From the NCBI GenBank assembly GCA_963837285.1, contig CAWIMS010000006.1:248001-312000 (forward strand): a DNA stretch of 64,000 nt, in the 5' to 3' direction. This document shows, piece after piece, positions 28,433 through 37,314 of the stretch. Origin of the DNA: Planosporangium sp963837285. GTDB lineage: Bacteria; Actinomycetota; Actinomycetes; Mycobacteriales; Micromonosporaceae. Each line of letters begins with the position of its first letter. The stretch's first letter is position 1. The notes under the pieces are model-generated. The model saw only the letters and a list, made by a program, of their open reading frames with translations. It was not told the origin of the DNA and did not search any database. The position numbers were made by a program, and so were the translations under genes.

Positions 28433-28596
28433 AGGTTGCATAGTGCATCTATTTGAGTAGGCTGGAGTATCCGTCGGTGGGCGCGGAGATCGGCGCGTGG
28501 GTGCGTTCGCCCTGACGCACTGCGGCATCCCCCCGGTCGCCGGAACCGCTGAACTCCGTCGACGGCGGCGTCCGCCGGGTGGCCCCGGCGGACGCC
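28433..28596 (+). ncRNA. Candidate structured RNA, copy A
   Basis: About 164 bases that recur in diverged form at 43567-43729. Both copies begin AGGTTGCATAGTGCATC, share GTAGGCTGGA, CCGTCGG and GCGCGGAGATCGG, keep a C-run, then CTCCGTCGACGGCGGCG, and end in a strong hairpin. Here the hairpin is GGCGTCCGCCGGG / CCCGGCGGACGCC (28567-28579 / 28584-28596) with a 4-base loop. In the other copy one G-C pair of the stem has become A-T and one C-G has become T-G, so pairing is kept. No shared reading frame is preserved. It could be a small RNA with its own promoter and terminator, or a leader. Strand is inferred from the hairpin being at the right end. Confidence 0.5.
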
Positions 28597-28710
28597 GGTC
28601 CGTCGGGTGGGTCTGCCGGCCGCCGCCGCGTTCGGCCCCGGCGCGCTGCACGATAGATGGGCGGGCCGGCACCGGCCCGCCCCATGGGAGTAGCGGTTCA
28701 GTCCCCGCTT

Positions 28711-29169
28711 CTACCGGAGCGCCGACGTCGACCTCCGAGCGCTGGCACTCATCAGCAGTACCGCCGCGCCGAGGCCCATCAGGGCGGTGACGGCGCCGGT
28801 CACGACGTTGTTGATGATGACGCCGGTTGTGCTAGGGGATTGTTGGATGGCCCAGGGAGACACGACCTCCCAGGCTCCGATGGCGACCATCGCCCAACTG
28901 AGCCGGTACATCCGGGTAGGCGCCATGGTCAGGCCGAGCGCGATGATCGTCACGATCGAGCCGAGAATGAGATTATTGATTGTCATGTTCGGCGCCGTCG
29001 TGTTGAAATGCACGACCCACGGCGAGATCGCCAGCCAGGCGCCGGCCAGTAGGACAAGTCCGTCGATGGCGACGGCCTGGCCGCTGGTCGTGGCACGCTC
29101 GTAGCGTTCGCGCATCTCAGCGAGATCCGGGTGATCCGTCAGATCGGTGTAGCGGGACACGTCAGCCAT
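28711..29169 (-). CDS. SPW-repeat membrane protein
   Basis: A 152-residue membrane protein with two copies of the SPW motif (LAISPWVVHF and EVVSPWAIQQ), each followed by a helix (NLILGSIVTIIALGLTM and NNVVTGAVTALMGLGAAVLL). The cytoplasmic N-terminus has the acidic DHPDLAEMRERYERA. SPW proteins are common in actinobacteria; their function is unknown. ATG 29169 is chosen because GGAGG stands 8 bases before it. A truncated relative lies at 46100-46222. A TTGCA dyad lies about 20 bases upstream of the start. Confidence 0.8.
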   Translation of the reverse strand: MADVSRYTDLTDHPDLAEMRERYERATTSGQAVAIDGLVLLAGAWLAISPWVVHFNTTAPNMTINNLILGSIVTIIALGLTMAPTRMYRLSWAMVAIGAWEVVSPWAIQQSPSTTGVIINNVVTGAVTALMGLGAAVLLMSASARRSTSALR

Positions 29170-29188
29170 GCTGCTCACCTCCAGAAGC

Positions 29189-29201
29189 TTGCAGTGCGCA
29201 A
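29189..29201. promoter_or_regulatory. Dyad TTGCA-GTG-CGCAA upstream of the SPW gene
   Basis: Nine of ten arm bases match TTGCA-N3-TGCAA. The site lies just upstream of the ribosome site of the SPW gene, where a bound repressor would block transcription. Confidence 0.4.
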
Positions 29202-29414
29202 CGTGTGTCTATTGCACGGGTACCGCCGTGACGGCGAGGAAACCGGGCGGGCGACAGAATTGCCGGGTCTGTCGGGCGGTCGCGCGCCGTTCGTCGGGGC
29301 CGCGTTCGATCGGAACGGACCCGGCGACGGCCGTCCCGCTCACCACCGAACACCCGCCCGGAGCGGTCGCGGCAGTCTCCGGCTTCAGCGGTACGGGCCG
29401 CGGCGATACCGGCC

Positions 29415-30510
29415 TCAACTGCGCCGTGACGGGTCGCTGAGCCGGCCGTCGGAGGCGGCTGCGGGGTGCGGGTACGCTGGCCGCTCCGCTGTGACCAGGG
29501 TGCGGATGGGGAACGGGATCTCGATTCCCTCCGTGCGATAGCGGGCGTGCAGGCGCTTGATGAACTCGTGCACCACGAGATACTGGTCGGTGTACTCGCC
29601 GTGCCGCAGGATCACCGAGAAGTTGATGCTGGAGTCCGCGAACGTGTGGTACCGGATGAAAGGCTCGTGCCCGGGTACGCCGCCTGGCACCTCCTGCATG
29701 ACCTCCTGTGCCGACCGCAACGGTGACCCGCTCGACATGGTCCGAGGTCACTGTCGTAGCCGACACCTACCTGGACCAGTACCGACATGTCCTCCTGCGG
29801 CCGGTGGAAGTTGGTCATGATGGCGTCGGCGAACCTGCGCGTTGGGGATGATGACCAGGTTCCCGGCCAGTTGCCGAACCGTCGTGTTGCGCCAGTTGAT
29901 GTCGACGACGTAGCCATCCTCACCGCTGTCGAGGCGGACGTAGTCGCCGGGTTGTACCTTCTTCGAGGCCAGGATGTGTACACCGGCGAACAGGTTGGCC
30001 AGGGTGTCCTGCAGCGCGAGCGCCACCGCGAGACCGCCAACGCCCAAAGCGGTCAGCAGCGGGGCGATCGAAACGCCCGAGGGTCTGCAGGAGCACCAGT
30101 ACGCCGATGGCCAGGACGATCACCCGGGTGATGTTGACGAAGATGCTGGCCGACTGGGCGACACCCGAGCGGGCGAGGGTGATCGAGCGGACCGCGGTGC
30201 CGGCGAGCCGGGCGAGTCCGAGCGACGCGGCGAGCACCACTCCCGCGAGGAGGAACCGGTTCACAATGGCCGGAGCAGGCGGGCGCGGGTGCAGCACCTG
30301 AACCGCCCACCAGATGCCGGCCGCGGCCGTGACCGGCAGCGCGAGGTCACGCAGGAGCATCCAGGCCAGATCGTCCCAGGTCCACGTCGTGGTGCCGGCG
30401 TGGTGTGCGAGCCGGCCGAGGACGGCTCGCAGCAGCACCCCGACGAGCACACCCACGATGAGCCCGCCGCCGGCGCCGGCGACCTGCCAGAGCAGTCCGT
30501 GGTCAGCCAT
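29415..30510 (-). CDS. MscS-family mechanosensitive channel, three frameshifts
   Basis: A small-conductance channel of about 365 residues. The pore helix is visible as LLTALGVGGLAVALALQDTLANLFAG, followed by the beta domain VQPGDYVRLDSGEDGYVVDINWRNTTVR and the alpha/beta end (FADSSINFSVILRHGEYTDQY and KRLHARYRTEGIEIPFPIRTL). Three or four further helices precede it. Single-base indels near 30065, 29838 and 29740 break the frame. The protein opens under membrane tension to release solutes. It stands alone; an intergenic region with a TTGCAT site lies upstream. Confidence 0.85.
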
Positions 30511-30586
30511 GCCGCACTTCCGGCCGGAGGCGGGCGACCGATCGATCGCGGATCACGGTGGTGGGCTGGAGGGCTTTTGGCATTGA

Positions 30587-30603
30587 GCAATCATTGCATA
30601 GGA
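30587..30603. promoter_or_regulatory. Dyad GCAAT-C-ATTGC followed by TTGCATAGGAC
   Basis: A perfect 5+1+5 inverted repeat at 30587-30597, about 77 bases upstream of the mscS start, overlapping a TTGCATAG core as at 28437 and 43571. The rest of 30511-30728 holds no gene I can support. Confidence 0.45.
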
Positions 30604-30728
30604 CGCCATTTCGATGAACGGGTCGGGACCTTCGCCCACGCACTCGCGGCTCGAATGCGAGTTCTCCACTGGTGACCTCGCCGATGGCGACCTAAGTCAA
30701 GGATTGGGGCTCACGCGTCGGGGTCAAC

Positions 30729-31356
30729 GTGACAGTCGACCACATCGATCAGGCCCAGATCCCGACCCGCATCGCGGCCGAGATCCAGGCCGGCCAGGGG
30801 CATGACCTGATCCAGTACATCGCGACACTGTCCCAGTTCGAGACCAGCGTGGTCGACATGAAAGACCTGGTCAACGAGGCGGACAAGCGATGGGGTACCC
30901 AGCTTGACGTCTGCCGCAAGTCCAGCTTCAACCCGGCGACCGGCAAGTTCTACGCGTACTCCCCGGGATGGGTGCCCGACCCGGGCAACTACCGCAGGTC
31001 GCTGTGGCAGCCGGCCGGCCTCACCGACGGCCCGACCAGCTGGGACGATCTGCACGCGGGCGCCACGGAGATCAAGGAGAGCAAGGGTACGCCGCTCGGT
31101 CTGGGCATGTCGCAGGAGATCGACTCGAACATGGTCCTGCGCGCGTTGATGTGGTCCTACGGCGCGTCGGTGCGGGACGAGAACGAGAAGGTCGCGATCA
31201 ACTCACCGGAGACGGTGGCCGCGGTCGACTTCATGACCAAGCTGTACCGGGACGCGATGACGCCGGAGATCTTCTCCTGGAACGCGGCCAGCAACAATCA
31301 GGGCCTGGTGGCCGGGAAGTTGTCGTACATCGTCAACTCCATCTCGGCCTACCGGA
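30729..31356 (+). pseudogene. Sugar ABC transporter binding protein (family 1), both ends missing
   Basis: The readable part (VTVDHIDQAQIPTRIAAEIQ, then GHDLIQY, FYAYSPGWVPDPGNYRR, TSWDDLHAGATEIKESKG, NGAL-like AINSPETVAAVDFMTKLY, GLVAGKLSYIVNSISAYR) is the middle of an extracellular solute-binding protein of the maltose/trehalose type. The signal peptide and first lobe start are absent, and the C-terminal 150 or so residues are cut off at about 31356, where ATPase sequence begins in another frame. It cannot work as it stands. It is the first member of a broken malE-malK-malF-malG-like set. Confidence 0.8.
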
Positions 31357-31518
31357 CAGCTGGCGCGGGCGCTGGTGCGCGAGCCGCGGGTGTTCCTGCT
31401 CGACGAGCCGTTGTCCAATCTGGACGCGAAACTTCGGGCCAGTGCCCGTGATGAGCTGAAGCGGTTCCAGCAGGACGTCGGTACCACCACCATCTACGTC
31501 ACCCACGACCAGGGTTGA
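31357..31518 (+). pseudogene. ABC transporter ATPase fragment (MalK-like)
   Basis: Only 53 residues remain: QLARALVREP, the Walker B region RVFLLDEPLSNLDAKLR and VGTTTIYVTHDQ, then a stop. Walker A and the signature motif on one side and the regulatory domain on the other are gone. The fragment is joined directly to the binding-protein piece, which implies a deletion of well over 1 kb between them and another after it. Confidence 0.85.
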
Positions 31519-31524
31519 CCGGCG

Positions 31525-32465
31525 ATGGCGACAACGACCGAAGAGCGGATCGCGACCGCGCCGAGCCGGCCCGCCAGACGCAGCCTGGCCGACCGCGACG
31601 GGTTCCTGGCGTGGATCTTCCTGTTGCCGAGCGTGGTCTACATCATCGCGCTTGTCGCGGTGCCGTTCGGGCTTGCGATCGCCTTCTCGTGTCGGACGTG
31701 ACGGCCGGCGATCCGTCGTTCGACTTCGTCGGGCTGCGCAACTTCCGCCGGGCGTTCCACGATCCCGCCTTCTGGCGCTCGGTGCAGAACACGCTCGTGT
31801 TCACCTCGATCTCGATGGTGCTGATCGTGGTGTTCGGCAAGGTACTCGCGAACATCCTGGTGGCGAACTTCCGGGGCAAGTGGCTGGTGCGGTTCTTCGT
31901 CCTGCTGCCGTGGACCACACCGGTCGCGCTGTCGGCGATCTCGTGGCTGTGGCTGCTGGACTCCATCTACTCGCCGATCGACTGGATGCTGCGGCAGGTC
32001 GGTCTCCTCGGCCCGGGGCACAACGTGTACTGGCTGGGCCGGCCGGTGCTGGCCATGGGGTCGGTGATCGCGGTCCATGTCTGGCGGCTGACCCCGCTGG
32101 CTGCGGTGATCATGATGGCCGGTCTGGTGGGGATTCCCCGCGACATCGAAGAGGCGGCGCGGATGGACGGGGCCGGGTACTGGCGCCGGATGTTCGAGGT
32201 GACGATCCCGCTGGTGCTGCCGGTGGTCGCGGTGGCCGCGCTGTTCGGTGCGATCTTCACGTTCACCGACATGGCGGTAGTCAGCGTGCTCACCCGGGGT
32301 GGCCCCAACAACGCAACCCAGGTTCTCGCGAGTTGGGCGTTCTATCGTGGCGTCGGGGGCGGCGACGTCGCGCAGGGCGCCGCGGTCGCGCTGTTCCTCT
32401 TCCCGCTACTGCTGGCCGCCGCGATCGCGGTCCTGCGGCTAGTGCGACGGATCGAGGTCGGCTGA
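31525..32465 (+). CDS. Sugar ABC transporter permease (MalF/ThuF type), one frameshift
   Basis: ATG 31525 begins MATTTEERIATAPSRP; the first helix is FLAWIFLLPSVVYIIALVAV. A missing base near 31692 shifts the frame at AIAFS, after which SDVTAGDPSFDFVGLRNF continues. Five more helices follow. The EAA loop that contacts the ATPase is GIPRDIEEAARMDGAGYWRRMF, about 80 residues from the end. Corrected length is about 313 residues, normal for the family. The stop overlaps the start of the partner permease (TGATG). It would form the pore with MalG, but the partner genes are broken. Confidence 0.85.
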
Positions 32466-33225
32466 TGACCGCCGACGGTGCGCGCGAGGCCGCGGCGCTG
32501 CGCCGGCGGTACGCCCGCCGCTATGTTGCCGGCCGCATCGGCGTGTACCTCCTCGCCGTCCTGGCCGCGCTCGCCTGCGCCGGGCCGTTCCTGTGGAGCC
32601 TGGTGACGGCGTTCAAGCAGAACCGGGACCTGTACGACCCGACCAACAATCCGTTCCTGTTCAACCGCCCGGCAACGTCCGACCACGTGCTCTACCTGTT
32701 CACCGACACGGCGTTCCCGCGATTCGTGTGGAACACGGTGCCGCCCACCCCGCTGTTCCTGTCGCTGTCACGGATCGTCGTGGCCCTCGGTCTGCAGGAC
32801 TCCACCTGGTCGTTGGTCGTGATCTACTCGACGATCACGGTTCCGGTCTCGGTGTGGCTACTGATGGGATTCCTCAAGGGAATCCCGCGTGACATCGAGG
32901 AACAGGCGATGGTCGACGGGTACAGCCGCCTGGGGGCGTTCGTGCGTGCCGTCGTCCCGCTGATGTTCCCCGGGATCGTGGCCGTCGTGGTGTTCGCCGC
33001 TACGCTGACCGCCAGCGAGTTCATCTATGCGCTGGCCTTCGTGGCGCCGACGGGTCAGATGACCGTCAGCACCGGAGTACCGACGCAACTGGTCCGCGGC
33101 GATGTGTTCTTCTGGCAGTCGCTGCAAGCAGCCACCGTACTCGTCGCGGTACCGATCGCCTTCGTGTCAACCTTTTCCTCGACCGGTTCGTCGCCGGGTT
33201 CACGATGGGCGCCGTCAAGGGCTGA
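32465..33225 (+). pseudogene. Sugar ABC transporter permease (MalG/ThuG type) with internal deletion and frameshift
   Basis: The start (first helix VYLLAVLAALACAGPFLWSL, then NPFLFNRPATSDHVLY) is normal. At about 32740 the frame jumps from FPRFVWNT directly to VPPTPLFLSLSRIV; MalG relatives have roughly 40-50 residues with one or more helices there. The EAA loop GIPRDIEEQAMVDGYSRLGAF is intact. Near 33165 a missing base shifts the frame; corrected, the end reads FLDRFVAGFTMGAVKG with stop at 33225. Permease activity is doubtful without the lost helices. Confidence 0.8.
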
Positions 33226-33370
33226 CCTTTGGCGCCGTGGCAGAAGATGCGGTCGTCGTGCCTGTCTGTCGATTGGCCACCTGTGTCGCCGCCCGCCTGG
33301 CCGGCCGTCGAGCCGGTTAACGAAGGGCGCCCGGTGGCGGGACCGTGACCGGTCGGTCAATATCGGCACT

Positions 33371-34324
33371 ATGACACGGCGACGCGGCGGCCCCGGTTCC
33401 GGGCAGGCCGAGCACGGCAGCTTGCGGACGGTGCTCACCGCGGCCGGCGCGAACCTCGCCATCGCGGTGGCCAAGGGCGCGGCGGCACTGTTCACCGGCT
33501 CGGCGGCGCTGTGGGCGGAGACCCTGCACTCGGTGGCCGACACTGGCAACGAACTGCTGCTGTTCGTCGGGCTGCGGCGGTCGAACAAGGAGGAGGATCC
33601 CGCGCACCCGTTCGGCTACGGCCAGGAGCGCTACTTCTGGGCGTTCCTGGCCTCGCTGGGTATCTTCCTGGTCGGCGGGCTTCTGTCGATCGGCGAGGGA
33701 AGCCGCAGCCTGCTGCGGCCAGAGCCGCTGACCTCGCCGTGGATCGGCATCGGCGTGCTGGTCGCCGCCGCTGGCTTCGAGGGGTACTCCTGGCACGTGG
33801 CCCGCCGGCAGCTTCGCGCCGACGCACGGGAACGGCAGCGGACGCTGGTCGAGCACCTGTCCAAGGCGTCCGATCCGAGCGCGACGACGGTGTACCTGGA
33901 GGACTCGGCGGCGCTGGTCGGTATCGCCCTGGCGTTGCTCGCGCTGGTGCTGCACCTGGTCACCGGCTGGAGCTGGTGGGACGGCGTGGCGAGCATCTGT
34001 ATCGGACTGCTCCTGGTGGTCGTGGCCTGGCTGCTCGCACGCCGGTCGAAAGCCCTGCTGATCGATGAGTCGGCGCCGCCGGACGTACTCCGGCGCATTC
34101 ACGAGGCCGTCGTCCGGCCTGACTGGGTCGCCGAGGTCAGCGCCCTCGACGCGGTCTTCGTGGGGCCGTCGGAGCTGCTGGTCATCGCCCGCGTCGTGCC
34201 GGTGCCGCAGGTCGCCGATGAACCGGCGCGGAAGCTGATCGCGCGGGTCGGACAGCTACGCCGGGACCTGTTGCAGGCGCCGGCCATCATCGAGGTGGCC
34301 GTGTCGGTGGACGGGGACCGGTGA
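33371..34324 (+). CDS. Cation diffusion facilitator, ZnT9-like subgroup
   Basis: A 317-residue divalent-metal transporter. Helices lie near residues 20-42, 45-63, 90-112, 120-140, 185-205 and 213-232. Helix 2 carries the metal site ETLHSVADTGNE (HxxxD). In helix 5, where most family members repeat HxxxD, it has YLEDSAALVGIA, a pattern I associate with the SLC30A9/ZnT9-type branch. A loop with HPFGYGQERYFWAF lies between. The C-terminal cytoplasmic domain (from about 240) is complete. The stop overlaps the GTG of the DUF2254 gene. Zn2+ or a related metal is likely. Confidence 0.85.
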   Translation: MTRRRGGPGSGQAEHGSLRTVLTAAGANLAIAVAKGAAALFTGSAALWAETLHSVADTGNELLLFVGLRRSNKEEDPAHPFGYGQERYFWAFLASLGIFLVGGLLSIGEGSRSLLRPEPLTSPWIGIGVLVAAAGFEGYSWHVARRQLRADARERQRTLVEHLSKASDPSATTVYLEDSAALVGIALALLALVLHLVTGWSWWDGVASICIGLLLVVVAWLLARRSKALLIDESAPPDVLRRIHEAVVRPDWVAEVSALDAVFVGPSELLVIARVVPVPQVADEPARKLIARVGQLRRDLLQAPAIIEVAVSVDGDR

Positions 34325-35544
34325 GATCACCCCGGACCAGGGCCTCGTTGTTCTGGTCGGCCTGGCGGAGCTTCTGGCTCCTACCGGCGGCGTGCACGGT
34401 CGGGGCGGCGGTGCTGGCGGTCGGCCTGCCGCTGACCCAACTCCACCTGGAGTTGCCGTTCAATGGGATCGTCCCGAGCGGGGCGCCGGCTGCGCGTTCG
34501 CTGCTGTCGTCGATCGTGACCGCGATGATCTCGCTCACCGCACTGGTGTTCTCGATCACCATCGTGGTGTTGCAGCTCGCGAGCAGCCAGTACTCACCCC
34601 GCGTGATGCGCACTTACCTGGAGGACCGCAGCACCCAGTTCACCCTCGGCGTCTTCGTCGCCACCTTCGTGTACTCGATGATCCTGCTGAGCGAGATCTC
34701 CGATCAGCCCGGCGGCGGGCCGCCGCAGATCGCGCTGATGGTGGCGATCCTGCTGGTGATCGGCAGCGCGGCCGTCTTTATCTTCTACATTCAGCACATC
34801 ACCCGGACGTTGCGGGTCTCCCACATCATCGCCAGTATCGGGGCGCAAACCCGGCACTTGATCGACCGGTACCACCCGACCGATGCCCCCGCCGAAACCC
34901 CGTCCGCGCCCGGCCTGGTCGCCCGGGTGATGACCGCGCCAGACCCGGGCATCGTCACCGACGTCGACCTCGACCGGCTGGCCCGGCTCGCCCGCAGCCG
35001 CCGGTGCCGGCTCGTCGTCGTGGTCCAGCCTGGCGACTACGTGGCCGCCGGTCAGCCGCTGGTGACCGTGCACCGCGACGGCGACGGGGAGCCGGGCCGG
35101 ATCGAGGAGTCGGATGTGGCGAGGGTGGTGACCATTGGCCCGGAGCGGGTGGCCGGGCAGGACGTCGAGTTCGGGTTCCGGCAGCTCGCCGACATCGCCG
35201 AGCGGTCGCTGTCGACGGCGATGAACGACGTCACCACGGCGCTGCGGGCCGTCGACGAGCTGCATGACCTGCTACGCCGCGTGGCCACCAGGCCGCTCGG
35301 TGACGGCGTCGTGCACGACTCCGACGGGACGGTCCGCGCCATCGCCCGGCGTGCCGGCTTCGACCGGTTCGCTGCGGCGGGCGTCGACGATGTCGCTTAC
35401 GCCGGCCGTGACCAGCCTCGGGTACGCCGCCGCCTGGCCAGGATGCTCGACGACCTCGCCGGTGTCGCGGCGCCGGTACACCGTGCCGCGATCCGACGCC
35501 GCCGTGACGCGCTCGGCGATCTGGGCGGGAATTCGCTGTCGTAG
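34321..35544 (+). CDS. DUF2254 membrane protein
   Basis: A 407-residue protein with four N-terminal helices (near 17-38, 58-85, 107-125 and 137-157) including FSITIVVLQLASSQYSPRVM, the best-known DUF2254 stretch. A long cytoplasmic region follows: VVVQPGDYVAAGQPLVTV and DVEFGFRQLADIAERSLSTAMND. The role of the family is unknown; a gated pore or membrane stress protein has been proposed from its architecture. GTG start overlaps the CDF stop, so the two are translationally coupled. Confidence 0.85.
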   Translation: MRSPRTRASLFWSAWRSFWLLPAACTVGAAVLAVGLPLTQLHLELPFNGIVPSGAPAARSLLSSIVTAMISLTALVFSITIVVLQLASSQYSPRVMRTYLEDRSTQFTLGVFVATFVYSMILLSEISDQPGGGPPQIALMVAILLVIGSAAVFIFYIQHITRTLRVSHIIASIGAQTRHLIDRYHPTDAPAETPSAPGLVARVMTAPDPGIVTDVDLDRLARLARSRRCRLVVVVQPGDYVAAGQPLVTVHRDGDGEPGRIEESDVARVVTIGPERVAGQDVEFGFRQLADIAERSLSTAMNDVTTALRAVDELHDLLRRVATRPLGDGVVHDSDGTVRAIARRAGFDRFAAAGVDDVAYAGRDQPRVRRRLARMLDDLAGVAAPVHRAAIRRRRDALGDLGGNSLS

Positions 35545-35546
35545 CC

Positions 35547-35690
35547 ATGACTTCTCGCTGGGATCGCGTACCGACGAAGGTGCTCGTCGACGCGCACGGT
35601 GTGGTACGCGGGGTCGGCCTTACGGCGCCGCAGGAGCTGGACGAGGCGGTGGACGCGCTCCTCGCCGAGGGCCGAGCAGCCGTCCTATTC
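35547..35690 (+). pseudogene. Fragment of a thioredoxin-like/TlpA protein
   Basis: About 45 residues, VPTKVLVDAHGVVRGVGL then ELDEAVDALLAEGRA, match the last strand-helix part of TlpA/peroxiredoxin-type proteins (cis-Pro VPTxxLVD). The catalytic half is missing and the frame runs into the end of the convergent MFS gene. Probably a deletion relic. Confidence 0.5.
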
Positions 35691-37116
35691 AGCCCGACCG
35701 GCGCTGCTCAGCCTGAGCGGCGTGCGCGTCCCGATCCGCGGCCTCCTTGTCGGGCAGGTAGCTCTGCCGCGCCCGGATCATGGTCAGCCCGTTGGCGAGC
35801 AGCGGTACCAACATGATCAGGAAGGTGTCCCGAAGTCCCGCTGCCCGTCCGGTCGCACCCGGCCCGGACAGCCAGTCTGCCACCAGACCGAAGCACAGTG
35901 GCGCAACGGCTTCGGCGGTCAGGCGCAGGACCGACCGGGCACTCTCGGCGCGCCCCCAGAGCCAAGGCGTGACGATATCGAGCCGGGCGGCATCGAGCGG
36001 TGGATTCGCCGCGCCGAGCATCGCGGCTCCCGCGACGAAGAACGGCAGTGCCAACGGCACCGACCTGGTGAACAGGCCCGGCGCGAAGAGTACCGCTGTC
36101 GCGGCGTAGGTCAGCGCCGGTACGGTGACCCTGGCGTTGGGGTGGCCGCGCTCCAGCAGCCGATCGGCCAGCCGCCCGCCGAGCACCGCTCCGGTGAGGG
36201 CGCCCGCGCCGACCGCCACGACGACGCCGGTCAGCTCATGCGTGTCGAGTCCGTACCACACCTCGACGAAGACCACGACGAACGTGCGCAGGCCGGCGAA
36301 GAAGAAATACCCGATCGACGACGCGACGATGAGAATGCGGATGGTGCGGATGCGCAGGATGTACCTGAAGGATCCCCACAGCGACCGCCACTCGCGCAGC
36401 ACGATGCCGGGTCCGCTGTCACTCTCCAACTCCAGCGGGTTGCCGCGCAGGCGCACCGGCATCGAGTGTGGGATCTCGACGGCACCCGGCTGCACCCGGC
36501 TCGCGCCGCCACGGGCCGGCTCGGGCAACCACCGGTACACGGCGGCGGCCAGCCCGAAACCGAGCAGCCCCAGTAGCCAGAACCCGTAGCGCCACGACAG
36601 CACGGCGCCGATGTTGCCGCCGGCTACCAGCCCGAGACCGGCGCCGATCATTTCGCCGGTCAGGATCCAGCCGTAGATCTTGGCGCGTTCGCCGACCGGG
36701 ATCAGGTCACCGATCAGGGATGCGAGCAACGGGCCGGCCGCGGCCACCGCGCCGCCTAGCGCGAGCCGGGACAGCAGCAGCCACAGGTACGACGATGCCG
36801 CTCCGGAGACGACGAGAGCGACGCTCCACAGCGCGATGGTGTAGATCAGCAGCCGTACCCGGACGACCTGGTCGGCCAGCGCGCCCATCGGGATGGTGGC
36901 GAGCGCCCCGACTCCGGACGACACGGTCGCCAGCAGGCCGAGCTGGGCGTGGCTGATGCCGAATTCGGCCTCCAGCTGCCGCGCGAGTGCGCCGACCATG
37001 CCCAGGTCGGCGGAGCCGAGGGCGAGCACGGCAGCCAGCAGGACGATGATCCGGATCCGGGCCGGTCCGCCGAGGCGAGCCGCCAGCCGGCGGAGCGGAG
37101 CGGAGCGTCCACTCAT
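35689..37116 (-). CDS. MFS transporter
   Basis: A polytopic transporter of about 475 residues from ATG 37116. The first helix IIVLLAAVLALGSADLGMVG is followed by the signature loop region GALADQVVRVRLLIY (GxxxDxxxR). A second half starts near IRTIRILIVASSIGYFF with GGRLADRLLERG as the matching loop. Twelve helices can be counted. A longer reading to 37293 is open, but its first 59 residues look non-coding. No strong ribosome site marks the start. It is downstream of the MMPL gene on the same strand, 198 bases away. Substrate unknown. Confidence 0.8.
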   Translation of the reverse strand: MSGRSAPLRRLAARLGGPARIRIIVLLAAVLALGSADLGMVGALARQLEAEFGISHAQLGLLATVSSGVGALATIPMGALADQVVRVRLLIYTIALWSVALVVSGAASSYLWLLLSRLALGGAVAAAGPLLASLIGDLIPVGERAKIYGWILTGEMIGAGLGLVAGGNIGAVLSWRYGFWLLGLLGFGLAAAVYRWLPEPARGGASRVQPGAVEIPHSMPVRLRGNPLELESDSGPGIVLREWRSLWGSFRYILRIRTIRILIVASSIGYFFFAGLRTFVVVFVEVWYGLDTHELTGVVVAVGAGALTGAVLGGRLADRLLERGHPNARVTVPALTYAATAVLFAPGLFTRSVPLALPFFVAGAAMLGAANPPLDAARLDIVTPWLWGRAESARSVLRLTAEAVAPLCFGLVADWLSGPGATGRAAGLRDTFLIMLVPLLANGLTMIRARQSYLPDKEAADRDAHAAQAEQRRSG

Positions 37117-37314
37117 CGACAGTTGTCCGGTTCTGTTGGGGGTCGCTACGTGCCAATCTTTGCCCGGTACGTTGGCGCTGAAACCGAAGCATGCGATGAC
37201 CATGCCGCCACGACCGCACGTGCCGCTGCGAAGACGATCGTCACCCTGGTCACCGCCACCTGCTCTGTAAGAAATACAACGCCCGCAACGCAACAGGTAT
37301 AGACAAACCCAGCA

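Noticed and set aside
37117..37293. N-terminal 59-residue extension of the MFS protein
   Set aside because: Composition is unlike the rest, no ribosome site, and family members begin near the first helix.
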